From Diploscapter coronatus (taxonomy: Eukaryota > Nematoda > Chromadorea > Rhabditida > Rhabditidae), in assembly GCA_964036155.1 (NCBI GenBank), contig OZ038423.1:18863249-18927248 (forward strand): a DNA stretch of 64,000 nt, in the 5' to 3' direction. Below are positions 1 to 11,561 of this stretch, in pieces. The stretch's first letter is position 1. The number at the start of each line of letters is the position of its first letter. The position numbers and the translations under genes were made by a program. The notes below the pieces were generated by a model. It was not told where the DNA came from. It searched no databases and saw only the letters and a list, made by a program, of their open reading frames with translations.

Positions 1-1734
1 TCGAAAATTTCGATTTCTAAGTTTTATTGATCATTTTTGAGATATGACTATTTCATGTGAATTGTTTCCACTCAGACAATTCTCTATTCTACTCGGTTAG
101 ATGTGTCAATTTTGCAATTGATTATTCATTTCGATAAGTAAACCCAAATATGATAGTATTCGAGAATTCTAATTGTTTCTTCGCAAAACACAACACTCAG
201 CCAGTTGCTTTCTAACACATTGATTTGTTCAGAAATGTTCAAACTTTTAGAGAATTTTAACAAAATAAATTGATACAATTTTAGTCTCGGCTATTAATGG
301 TTGATGCGTGAACTGTTAGGCTTCTGAATGTCATTACTATTGCCAGCTGATGAATTTTAATTGTTCTGATTGCAATACTGAGTCTAACACTTAGCGTTCA
401 TCTCCTAGTCAAATAGTTCGCTAATCTAGATTTGGCCGTTCAATCTCTAGGGGTAGTAGCGACAATATAACATTGTTTTGTTTTCACCATTTACTTTTCT
501 TTTAATTTTATTTTTCTAGATTTTCAAATTCGGATATTCATCAATTTTTCGTTCTCCGTGCTTCTCTCCTCCCGGTGAAAACCTCGATTCACAAATTCTT
601 TAGAGTTTTATTACATTTAAATATACCTTCATTTAAATTAAGTAACTTTTATTTTATTCTTCTCAAATACATTTTCATTTATGAGTCATGAACTGAAAGC
701 TCAGCAGATTTCTACTTATTTACCCTTCAGAATTTCACCTTTCTCATTTCATTTTCCTAGTTGTTTTGTCTAATTTCGTGTGTGTGATTTCATTGTTTAT
801 TCGTTCATTTTCTTCATATATTTTCACTAGTTCTGAACGTTTTGCCATGTCAAAAATTTTAACAAATTCAAATGAAAATATTTAAAATCAGATCAGATCA
901 ATCTTTGTTTATTTACAAAGCCACTTAGCGGCTGGCAGGAAATGTTTGTTCGAAAATGAAAGACAACAAAAATAATTCGGCAATTTTTGCAAAGTCTGAG
1001 GAAAACAAATAAATTTCACGCAGATCAAACAGGGTGAAGTTGACTGTGGTTATCATCTCTGCGTTTGAAATTTCCCAACAAATTTGATAGACGAAGTTTC
1101 GATGCTGAAAGTGCAGTTTTACAGTACATCTCTAATTGGCAATGAAGATCTTAGATCTTGTTATGCTATGATAAATTTCATGTGAAAACTGAAATAAAAT
1201 TATAAAGTGGGCGTCAAAAGTTACTTTTACCACATTTATAGCATAATATCAATAGCAACAGCCTAATCGACGAGGATGCACGAATTTTTAATTTAACACT
1301 TTTCTAAGTCGAATTCGAAGTTCGTGCACCTCGGGTTTTAATTCTAATAAAAAGCAGAAATTTATATACCTTTTATGCATAAAAAAAACTTCAAAGCATC
1401 TTCATTTATTTGAAGATCAACATATGATTTTCGACAATTTTGATTAATATGCGAATCTTGGCTCTATACTTAGGCTCCGCAAACACATTTCTCATGGTTA
1501 TTTTTACGACGCAAAAACCATATCCACGAACAGATACTGGTGTGACTAAGATATTTGGGCCATAAAACAGTTTTCCCGAACGCATTTTTACCTACTTTGT
1601 AGATCAAAACAAACTGAAGGCGTGAACACGCATTTTGTCTCTTTAAATTCGCGTACACATTGTGTGTTGCAGATCCTATTTATACTTTTTACATTTTTTA
1701 AATTCACAACCAACTCAAACTAGCAATGGTTTAC
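1..1734. other. Region without a resolved gene (3' side of the CUEDC1-like gene)
   Basis: No convincing coding exon is seen here. The last exon or exons of the CUEDC1-like gene on the minus strand should lie here or outside the window, since its exon 6 ends in a GT donor at 1734. The stretch holds a hairpin at 1271-1333 and a dispersed repeat copy at 1475-1672. Confidence 0.5.
1475..1672. repeat. Dispersed repeat family 1, copy A (MITE-like)
   Basis: About 200 bp beginning CTCCGCAAACACA and ending TGTGTGTTGCAGA, so the ends are imperfect inverted repeats. The interior matches 51109-51260 over most of its length; shared blocks include CACGAACAGA and GAACGCATTTT. A short version that has lost the interior lies at 4084-4107. 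No coding capacity, so a non-autonomous element is likely. Confidence 0.7.
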
Positions 1735-2946
1735 CTTTGCTCATGGACTTCAATTTATCGCGAAGATCTCCACTATTATTGAGAATGACCAATTCGTCGA
1801 TCAACGGTCCTTCAGGCACAAGCGGACCTTGTTCCGACTTGTCTGATTTATTCGACGATCTTCTTCTGTCGCAACTCACAATTCGGGCAGGACTTGCGCC
1901 TAAAAACGAACGAATTTATATAGTTTATATTTCCGTTCAGATAGATACCGTATTTATCTTTTTGCAGCTGTCTAACGATATCCTTGTTCTGCAATAGCAA
2001 TGCTAGTTGTTCGTCTTCAAGAATCCTGCAAAACGCTTTCTCCAACTTCGATAAATTTGGTTTTTTTTTCCATACCTAGCTTCTTCAACATCAGTGACTT
2101 TATCGAGTTTCTCCAGATTTTGCAATCTCTTCTGTTCGATGTTCCTTCGTTCCTTTTCCAAATCATCTATGCTCAATCTGTCAACTCTTCTGCCTAATCG
2201 TGTGTAGCCAGTCTATAGATATCACTTTATAGATGATTTAACGGATAATTGGCTATTTCAATACTCCGTAGCAAAGTAAACCACATAGTTTGAATACCCT
2301 GTATCACTGTATGTCTGAAGATTTTCCAAATGAACAAAAATGTCATTGAAAGGATATGATTAAGATAAGATAGGATACACTTGGTTGGTATCAAAGTGAT
2401 CAACACATTGAGTTACATACTCTGATATCGAACTTATCCTATTCAACTCGACTCCTAGCCATATTAGAAAGTTTTGATCTCGATGGCATTCAAACTACGG
2501 GGTATTCATTCAACAAGCCAAATGCTAAATTACCGATGAAGATCTTGGATTGTTGTGATTGTGATGAGATGAGTGGTTATGGTATGTCGAGGATGAAGAG
2601 GAGGGCAAATTCTCTGATCTGTAGTCTCTGTCGGATCGATAGAATGTGCCTCGTTTCTCTGCCGAAGAAGCTGAAGAGGAACTTGCTTTCCATCCCTCTG
2701 TTACTGCCAGCAAATCATCGATTGTTCTAGAAAAAAAGAATAAAGATTTAAGAAAATCGATAGAAAACCTAGCAACGTCTCCATCATTCCGCCTCAGGGC
2801 TTCTTCTATTTCACTACGGGAAAGCTTAGGAAACATTACCGAAAAATCATACATGGCCTAGAAAATTATTCTTGAACGCTTGTTTAGACCTTTCAACTTA
2901 CAGCATCGAAATCCAATAAAGTCTCACTAGGCTTAACCGACTCCAT
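1735..2946 (-). CDS. CUEDC1: CUE domain-containing protein 1 (CUEDC1) homologue, 3' end unresolved
   Basis: Exons in gene order: 2946-2902, 2857-2769, 2726-2534, 2212-2076, 2025-1949, 1899-1735; phases join without a break to give about 235 residues, then a donor leads to an unseen last part. The N-terminus (LLDFDA, then MYDFSVMFP) opens a CUE domain at about residues 12-55 with the MFP motif and a TIDDLL end; CUE domains bind ubiquitin. A Ser/His/Asn-rich linker follows. Exon 5 encodes EDEQLALLLQNKDIVRQLQ and exon 6 ends DLRDKLKSMSK; both resemble conserved C-terminal blocks of animal CUEDC1. The start is the first ATG in frame with the CUE exon. The cellular role of this family is poorly defined. 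Assignment rests on remembered family motifs, not on a search. Confidence 0.8.
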
Positions 2947-4083
2947 TTTTGCACCTAAAATATTAATTCTTACATAAAATTTGGAACTCAAATTTGTCGT
3001 TGAATAGGAACGCGAGTTGAATAGCGCGATAAAGTGGACATAAAGTTTATCATCACGATCACTGATATCATTCGGATGAGTCAGAGTCGGTCCTCCAAGG
3101 TGGCCTACGCAAGAAAATAAACATTCTAACTGAATATAAAAGGAATAAAGACAGTAAATAATATTCCGAGGTAAGGTGTATGAGAAATAATTCGTTTCGA
3201 TTGACCTACTTGCGGAAGAAAATGCGCGATTTCTTGAAAAGAGACCTCTTCACAAACAAATGCAGGCAATGTTTAGAAAAGCAGCTGTTGTAAAGCAACC
3301 GGATTAGGAATAGGTTGGGTCAGTTTCCTCTTCGCCTTCCACACGAGGAGGAACGCATTTGTCTAACAAATGATATGCTGAAAGAAGCGATGAAGCCATT
3401 CTGCATCGCCACTCTCATTCTCAATTCGTCTTCAATCTCCCCGAGGACATATTCCCTGCCTTTATCAGTTCGAACTAAAAATAGATATGCAAGGATCGCG
3501 AATTGCATACGATGCGCCTCAGCTCCGTTCCCATTTTCATTTCGATTCTCATCTCATTTCGAATGGCTAAATTGTCGGTTTGTTGGATGCAACAAGGAGA
3601 TAAAATTATCTGCGAGCAGCAGCAGCAGACTATGCAAATAGAATTAAAGGAGGCAAAAACGCAGAGATTCGACAGAAAAGAATGAAAGTAGATGAGTAAG
3701 GCAGACGAGGCTGGCAGTGCTCGTATTAGAACAAATAAATAATGCAAAGCGCACAACGAGAGAAGTACAAAAATGATTAAAAAAATGTTGACAGACTTTC
3801 TTCGCCTAGAGAAGTGAGAGAATGAAGGATAAAGGAATGACATTTAGCCTGAAGGAAGAGAGAATTGAAGTCTGAAGACAAAGCAAAGGATAGTGGAGCT
3901 GCAAAACACGGCCAGTTGTAAACTATCGATTACCTGCACGAAAGTACGAAAAGTCCCATTTATCTCAGGAAAATGTTACAAATGTTCGCTTAAAATAGGG
4001 CTGCGCATCAAATTACGGAATATTGGAAATTTCGTAGTCACGAGTTTTAGGAAAAAGTCGAAGAGACGATTGACATGAATAGA

Positions 4084-4107
4084 CTCCGCAAACACAATGT
4101 GTGTACG
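4084..4107. repeat. Dispersed repeat family 1, internally deleted remnant
   Basis: CTCCGCAAACACA is joined directly to ATGTGTGTACG, that is, the two ends of the element seen at 1475-1672 with the middle missing. Confidence 0.5.
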
Positions 4108-4840
4108 TTAATTTCTCTTGCTCATCAACATTGAGGTTTTCAATAATGTAAAGGAGATTTTAGTTCGTAAAAAAATTTCATAACATTCTGAACGTACTCT
4201 CAAAAATATTTGACGATGTGAACGATGATGAAATGGCGGTGGGCAGAAATTGCGAATAAGTATGAAGGAAGAAGAGGAGAAATGGGAAGGGAAGGGGAAA
4301 TTGAAATGCGGGAGGTCAGCCTGCTGCAGGCAAGCAGAGCAGTCAATAGAGGGGAACTCGCTGGGCTGCTGAATGCTGAAATGCGCAACGCAAAGTTCAC
4401 AAATCTAGATGAACAGGCAGATGATGAGGGAAATAGTGAGTAAAAACACGAGCGAAAACCAACTAGACAAACGAACAAAACTTAGCAGACGAAACTAGTT
4501 CCCACAATAAGTAATAAAGACATTGATAAGGGGAATGCAGCAGGAAGTAAGGTAGAAGTGAAACAAAACTAACGTAAATTTGTATAGAAGAGCGCGTGCA
4601 ACTCGTAGCAAAGAGAAGAGAAAAACAGAAAAGAGAAGAAGAAAAATATGAAAGAAGCAACTGGATATTGATTCGAGGGGAGAGAAATTGAAGAGAAAAA
4701 AGAGGAGAGACATTTTTGGCAAGTCAGTTGACGTGGAGAATTGTGTGACAATCACAAAGAGAGTCGCAGAGAAAAGGGTAAGTGTTCAAAGTGGATTGTT
4801 ATGGTTGCAAGTAGAAATATCAAGGGTTTGTAGGTAAATC

Positions 4841-4956
4841 AGGGCTGAACGAAGGGTTCGGTTTAGAAAACAAACTTTCGTTTTCGGTTTTGAACAATTT
4901 TGATCAAATTTTCGTTTTTGATTTCGGTTTTCAAAACTTCGCCTTCGTCTAGCCCT
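4841..4956. repeat. Short inverted-repeat element (MITE-like)
   Basis: Starts AGGGCTGAACGAAGG and ends with the inverted match CCTTCGTCTAGCCCT. The arms continue imperfectly inward over about 45 bp (CGTTTTCGG and AAACCGAAA blocks), so most of the 116 bp can fold. No second full copy noticed in the window. Confidence 0.6.
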
Positions 4957-5851
4957 ATGATAAATGGTAAAAATTGTAGAACTGAAGAATCATTATTGAC
5001 AAGGGAAGAAAGATTGTAATCCTTTTAGATCTTATTGTTAGATGGTTGAAGCACTTATCATGATCTAATCTGTTTATAAATTTTAGATAAACTTGAAACT
5101 CATGAAATTCCAGAAAGCTAAATGAAGAAAGGAGTTGCACGTTAGCGACAAAATATGAATAAAGATTTCCAGAAACTAAGTGATCTTCATCGGAATATAT
5201 TTATCACCTTCCGCTGATCCTACGGAAGGCTTCCAAAAATTTTCGTCGATTGCAAGAATAAAAGCCTAATTACAACACTCAATTGCAGAAGCGAAATTTT
5301 GGCTACTGGTGGATTAGATTGAAATTTGTAAAGAAACATGCAATGGATAAATCGCAAGACGTTTTTGACAGTCGTCCTCCCTAGAACTGTCTATGCTCGT
5401 CAAAATAATGAGATCATCTGAAACATTGCAAAGATTGTTTTTGTCCACAAAAACGAGTGCTACATGTGAAGAGTCTTCAATAAACAGAACTATTCGATTT
5501 GCCACCTTTCTCAATTTTGAAAAATCGTGGTTCCACCTAATAGTTTGGGTGTGGTTTTCAAGGCAGAAGTATCTTTTGAAAATTGTTTTCTTGAAGAAGG
5601 GAAGTGTGAAAACGTTTGATGAAAAAGGTTTTAAAGTAATTGGCAGTTTTAAACTGCTGTCATTTTTATTTCAACGAATTGCAGGCTTTTGGCGAAAAGC
5701 TTTTCGCATTCGCTGCAAATAAATGCAATGCGATTATATGTCATTACGGGCAAAAGCGCTTGAGACATTCCACGTTCATTATTCGATATTTTTCCGGATG
5801 TATCCGATTTTTTCTCTTATTTCTTATTAATTACTTTTTTATTTTAAGGCG

Positions 5852-7556
5852 ATGGGTTTTGGCACTGTCATCCTGCCCTACCTGTCAGTCACTGCGGTCG
5901 CCTCAACCATCGGTCTTTTCCTGTGCGGCCTGGAGATTTGCGCTAAAATTCGAAGACGGGGGTCCACAGACGGGACGGGAGGAGCTCCGTTTCTTATTGG
6001 TCGGCTTTCCTTTCGAATTTTCTCGATGCGTCAGTAATTGGCTGACCATCACAACCATTTGCCAAATTCATCGTATTTTGAAGTTAAAGCATGGATAAAG
6101 AAACTAGCTAGTGAATTTGTTAAGTTTTCAAGCTGATCAGCCTGTGTAAAATAATTACGAAAAAGGTGTCGAGATTTATGCCATGTAATAATCAAGGAAA
6201 TATTATTGTTTTGCAAATTCCAGGTTTCATTTCATGCGTTTTCTGGCTGCAGTATGGATTTGTTATAGCCGACCGGACTGTTATCTTCAACAACATCGTT
6301 GGTCTGACGCTGTACACTGGATACCTGTCCTACTACTACATCAAGACAAGGAATAAGGCAAGCTGGAGTATTTTTCATTGGACAACTCAAAGAAATATGC
6401 CAGATAAAAACGAAAACGACAATAATTGCACTACTTCTTGCTCCAAACTCATGACTTTTGCTATCGAAAATGTAAAAAAATAATTCCGAATTTTTATTTC
6501 AAAATGTACGTATAGATTACTCTTTAATTTATTATATAAACGCGATAAATTGATCGATTTTCACTAATTTTCAGTACTACCTGAACCGAATAATCTTCCT
6601 GGAATTGATATGCGGTGCATTCGCCATTTACGGAGTGAATTACATGGAGCTGGAAGATGGAGGAAAGTCTTGGCTGGGGACTGTCTGCATTCTGCTTAAT
6701 ATCGCCACCATTGGAGCTCCTCTCTTTCAGATCGGCGAGGTTATTAAGCATTTCTCCCCCTGTATTTCTTTTCCTTTATTTTTAGTTCTAGGAAAATAAT
6801 ATCGTTCATGTCTTTCAAAAATATTCAACATTTTTAACCATACCTTATTCTCAACTCGAAGACTTTTATTATACAGTGTGCACCAAAAGTCTGGCAGATT
6901 TTACATTTTTACATTTGCATTCGAAATTGTAGAAAGTAACATAATCTTGGTCATACGAGGTAAAACAATACGGTTGAGAAGTTTGAACAGGAAATTATAA
7001 ATTTTGTACAACTATTTGCGGTCCCTAGCGATAATTAAATACTTCCCTATGATAGAATAGTCAATTCTACGAGATTTTGCATTCAGGTATTCCGCACGAA
7101 GAGCTCTGAATCCCTGCCACTTCCCTTGTGCCTGGCCTCTTTCGCTGTTTCCGTGCAATGGCTCGCCTACGGAATTATCGTCGAAGATTTCGTTATTCAG
7201 GTAAATTCAAGAAAACTCGGATTTAGTTTAGTCTATTTCAAGCTCAGAAATCTCTTTTTAGTCGAAACCTAAGTAGTAGTTAATGTTACAATTGTCAGAT
7301 TTTTGTAGTATGAAAATAATTTATTTGCTAAAGAAGAGGTGTATTTCTTATTCCAAGATAGCACTTGAAAATGTACAAATTCATTAATGTATTACAGATG
7401 CCAAATTACATCGCCACTTTCCTGTCGATTGTGCAGCTTTCTCTGTTCGTCATTTATCCTGCAAGCGGAGCGAGGCATGGTGACAAGGTCTATGAGAAGA
7501 TGAAGGAAGATTATGACAAATACGAGAATAATAACGATATCAGGTTGGATATCTGA
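5852..7556 (+). CDS. swt: SWEET-family sugar transporter
   Basis: Five exons, 5852-5999, 6224-6357, 6575-6739, 7087-7200 and 7398-7556, join in phase to 239 residues, the usual size for an animal SWEET. These are seven-helix membrane proteins (two triple-helix bundles plus a linker helix) that move mono- or disaccharides down their gradient. Diagnostic motifs: IGLFLCGLEIC in helix 1, RGSTDGTGGAPFLIG before helix 2, FWLQYG in helix 2, and in the second repeat RTKSSESLPLPLCLASF, VQWLAYG and PNYIATFLSIVQLSLF. The tail is charged (KMKEDYDKYENNN). Intron 2 starts with GC, not GT (AAG|GCAAGC), and the join K|YY matches the family. The start is the first Met, at the expected distance from helix 1. 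No regulatory signal recognised. Confidence 0.93.
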
Positions 7557-8693
7557 AGGAAAGGCAATGCAATTGCTAGTCTAATACTCCCAGTCCGATT
7601 CGTTTCACAAAATACTTATCGTCTACAGTACATTTCTTATACATATCATTTGTGAATATTCCGTTAGCAATTTTATGAACATGAGCGTGATACCAAATCA
7701 AACGCTAGTATTTCGGTAGTTATTCAACTAGCATCGTCTTCATCTTTTTGACGATAGTCATACCTACTGAATCCTTTCACTATTCGATTTTTGTGATCTC
7801 TTTTCATCTAGTTGTTATTTCTTGTCTTATCTGACCCGATTTTATGCAAAAGTCTAATCTAAATATCGCCTTGCCTTAATATTTCAATAGATTCATTAAA
7901 CGCATCACTGGGGTATAATGCATTGGAAATTTGTTGTACATTTAGTGTTTTTAATCATTGCTATCCATTTGACAGGTCTTATTTTTGAAGACTATGATTA
8001 GTAATTTATTGCTGTGCAATTTTGGGTCCTGCCTTTTCCTAATGTGGATATGGAATGCTGATGTACCAAATTATGTGCCTTTATAATTTTCTCATATTAA
8101 ATATGGTTCCTTTGTGTGCGTGCGGTTTTCTCTAGAAAATTTTCGTATCTCAAAGTGATTTTAGGAGTTTTTCAGTAATGTCCTACACTTTCATCTAATC
8201 ACAGCGAAAAAATAACCATCCAAAGAGAAAATGATCACAATAAATTTACGGTTTTTTCCTATGCTATTTCTATCTAATGGCTTCATTTTGAAAGCCTTAC
8301 CTAAACCGTTGTTATTGAAATTCGAATAAAAATGCTTGTTCCTGATCATCTAATGATTAGTTTCAGAGTAGTGATAGCTGCATTGAGATCAATTTAGTCA
8401 CACTTCACAGGGTTATAATTAGAGGGCAAAATTTCACACGTATAAACGAAGAATATTGAGATGGATTTATTGCTCCAGAATTTCATGAAGAATATTTCGA
8501 GAAAAAGAACAAATTTTGAAATCATGAATTATTAAAATCGACAGGAATAAGATGTTAGACTAAAAATCCCTTGGTATGCAGAATTATGAGGAATGATATT
8601 TGAAAAAAGTTTGGAATTACAAATATTGTACTACGCCGTCAAGAAGGTATTTTTAACAATCAACATATTTGCAATCTGCTGTTTCAGATATCG
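7557..8693. other. Convergent 3' region between SWEET and ELO-like genes
   Basis: AT-rich, no coding exon seen. An AATAAA on the minus strand (8466-8471) could end the ELO-like transcript. Confidence 0.6.
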
Positions 8694-10518
8694 TTAATCT
8701 ATAGATCGAGGTTGATCTTTTTCCTTGGAATTTCTTGCTTTGTTATCCTCGTTCGGCAAATCCGGAACAAAATCGTTCTAAATAAAAAGATTGATTGAGT
8801 CAGAACAATTGTTTATCATGCATTTTTCATAAGAAATAACTATCTACCCGTCTATAGCGTATTTGATAGTACGGTTTTCCCTCAATTGGACAAGTGCTTC
8901 TTTGAACATCGCTGAGTGTCTTCTTTACATCATAGAGATTATTCCAAGCCAGATAAGCATCATAGTAATATTTGAGGTAGAAGACCAATAGAACGGAGAA
9001 GTAGATTGAATTATATTCTAGTGTTTCATGAGTTTCCTCACATTCTTCATCAAAAATCTGAAAGTTGATGCTCAATTCGATAAAATTCATCGAGGATTAT
9101 CTTAAAGTAAATTCGCTTAAATTATAAATTGAGAAATTTGTTATTAATTTCAAATTGTACCTTGATCAGAAAAGTCAATCCAGTGAAAATTAGCCCGATA
9201 ACTTGCTGCATGATCTGTGACAAAGTTATGAACTTGCAGATGAATTTTGGTGGCATGATATAGACACATCGTGCAGCATGATATGCGTGAGTAAGGAAAA
9301 TTATGAAGTAATCAATCACGATGAACCAACGAGCTTAATTTTAATAAACCAATTAAGGGGTTTCATAGCGGAAAATTACCTGATGGACTAAATGAAGTAC
9401 GAATATACGTAGAATAGGTTAGGTCTCCAATATAATAAAAGACATAGAAATATCCAAAGTGCAGCTTATTATGTAAGAATTGCATAAATAATAGAAAAAA
9501 TGATTCGATGAACATTAATGCCTAAATAATATGATCTTTAATAAAGGTTTTGACCTTATGAATGAATAGAATATTAATGTATATTAAGACTTAATTAATA
9601 CCTTTAACAAGTAATAAATAGCGACCCACGATCCACCAATTGGAGAAGTAAAATCAAATCGAACGCACAATGAATGAAATAATGAAATTCTGAATTAATA
9701 AAACTGAACTTGTGAGCATTAATTCTTATACATAAAGACGCCAAATGGTTTTTCAAAAGGAAATTTTTTTGGTAAGAAACAGTAAAACACGAGATAGGCA
9801 AATAGATTCGTAGTTTCAGAATTTCTTTGGCGTTTTGTTGGAAGAGCCTTTGTTTTCGAGATACAGAGGTCCCGATATCCATTTCTCCCATTTAGAGCGA
9901 TTTTTGGGAAAAGTTCACAACTACAAACTTGCATGTTCTGACTCATAGAAGAATTTCACGCGGAAACTTTTCACGATTACAACTCAGAAAAGTAGGTAAA
10001 AGAAAACGGACGAAAATTTCAACTCAAAAATGCTAGTGCTAATTTTAACCTTTTGGCATTTCTACTCGTACACTATGATGAAACAGTCAAATTTTCAAAT
10101 GATTAAAACGTTTATATATCAAGATTTCTTTCTTTTAAATTATCTTACTCATTCCAACTCCGAATCCATTCAGAGGTCATTCGAATAAACCCTATCAGAG
10201 AAATGAGCGAGCAAAAATAGTTCCATTTGCTAGAGATTTTAAAGGGAATCTCCAAATTCATGTTATTGTTGTCCTGAAGAAAGAAACGGAAGCATAACGA
10301 TTTGATAATATAGAAAATGATCAATAATAACATACGCAAATTATCCATAGCATAAAGATGACCAAGGTATATGTAACCTGAATAAAGTGCGTCATAAGCC
10401 AAATATCTTCGAAATGTCTATCTGTGCCATTTTGTGCCCCGTAATATGGATTATAACGCATATTTGTGCCATTTTGTGCTCCATAATATGCATTATAATT
10501 ATTTAAGTATATGCCCAT
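8694..10518 (-). CDS. ELO-family (very-long-chain fatty acid elongase) homologue with degenerate His box
   Basis: Seven exons, 10518-10336, 10273-10149, 9689-9602, 9521-9380, 9333-9161, 9057-8848 and 8777-8694, all in phase, give 334 residues. ELO proteins are ER membrane 3-ketoacyl-CoA synthases. Family landmarks in order: LEIPFKISSKWNYFCSLISL with IRMTSEW (usual RKPF...WN...FS.xG.IRM block), SPIGGSWVAIYYLLK (usual G.W...FvlSK), RWFIVIDYFI then THAYHAAR (usual NYFVHS..MYsYYalr), PKFICKFIT and QIMQQVIG, and a cysteine-containing last membrane block ending YYDAYL. The catalytic HxxHH is absent: aligned without gaps on the RWF anchor, it is Y158-V-F-Y161-Y162 (9432-9446). The ELxDT block before it is also altered (FIESFF). 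A 14-residue unit with YYGAQNGT occurs twice near the N-terminus. An acceptor-like ATTTCAG lies 7 nt before the ATG. The frame is intact, so the gene is probably expressed, but elongase activity is doubtful. Confidence 0.85.
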
Positions 10519-11561
10519 AATGTGTCTGAAATGATGAATTGATTAGTTATGATTGAAAACAGAATTAAAAACGGGATTTTAAATATCATCAAGGATGCCA
10601 TTCTAAGAACGACCTACGATGGAATTAATCGCTAGAGCATATAGAGTATCTATGACGTGCATGATCAGATAGCGTCCCTGCTATCGGCTAATATCATCCT
10701 TGGATATTGAACGTTGCAAACAAATGTGACTTTGAATATGTTAGGGAGGGAAAGATGTACCAATGCGCGCAAAGAGAAAGAAGAAAAGGAAACAGCACTC
10801 TCTTTGGGCATTTTTCTCAAAATGAGAACCTTTTCTTAATTTTCTTTGTTGACTTCGATGCAGTTTTTCATGGGGAATAACTTTATGGTGTCCGCTCATT
10901 TACACAAATAACATTTTTGTTCAGGGAAAGCGATTTTCTGCCAACTTAGAGGGCATTTTTATTCCTTATTTTGACATCAGGGCAACCTACCGTACTAGCA
11001 AATGGTTGATACCCTTAAACCTATACATCAGAAGATGGGCAATTATATGGGCTACTTAATGCTCTTAAAATTTTTCGAAAATCTATTATAGCAAAAAAGT
11101 TCTTTGTACCTCCTAACAGGTGCCAAATACAAACTTCAAATTAGTATAGCCCCGCCCACAGAAAGGAACGGGTTTAAAAAATCTATTTTTGAATAGGATC
11201 CTAGAGTACATCCACCCATATGGTTTTTATCCGATTCGGAATACTTTGTTATTATCCAATCGTTGTTAAGTTTATTCGTGGAACGTCGTTTAAACAAATT
11301 TACTCAATTTCGAATGTCATAAAATACCATCTCGCACTTAAACGAAACATGCTTAGGAGGATGAGAGAGTAAGAAGTTTTCATTTGATAAATATTTGAAA
11401 GAATATTTATTTCAGTTACAATTATCCCTCATCACTTTTAGACGTTTTCGAGATTTGTCTGTAGCATGATCATCGAATTAGAATGTACGAAATTAAATAG
11501 ATACTTTTTTTATTAAAGTCATGAAAGTTGCGAACAGTTAAATGTATTGAAGTTCAAGATT
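10519..11561. other. Intergenic region upstream of the ELO-like gene, downstream of F-box/kelch gene
   Basis: No gene seen. A dispersed repeat (family 2, copy 1) occupies about 10915-11300. Confidence 0.6.
10915..11300 (+). repeat. Dispersed repeat family 2, copy 1
   Basis: Diverged but clear match to 39560-39960 (same orientation) and 38935-39210 (reverse). Shared blocks in order: GATTTTCTG, ACCTATACA, TTCTTTGTACCT, ACTTCAAATTAG, CCCGCCCAC, CATCCAC, ATTCGGAATACTTT and GGAACGTC. No open frame of note. Confidence 0.75.

Larger units (their letters stand above)
2947..5851. other. Intergenic region between divergent CUEDC1-like and SWEET genes
   Basis: No supported gene. It must hold the 5' regions of both flanking genes. 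From about 4225 to 4760 the plus strand is strongly purine-rich (GA runs), which yields long spurious open frames on both strands. It also contains a short family 1 remnant (4084-4107) and an inverted-repeat element (4841-4956). Confidence 0.6.

Noticed and set aside
3315..4755. Several 60-120 residue frames upstream of SWEET
   Set aside because: Low-complexity frames produced by purine-rich DNA, with no splice support or domain.
9719..9946. Frame with a KPF motif that looked like an ELO exon
   Set aside because: The upstream exon 10273-10149 already supplies that block and joins exon 9689-9602 in phase, so this stretch is intron.
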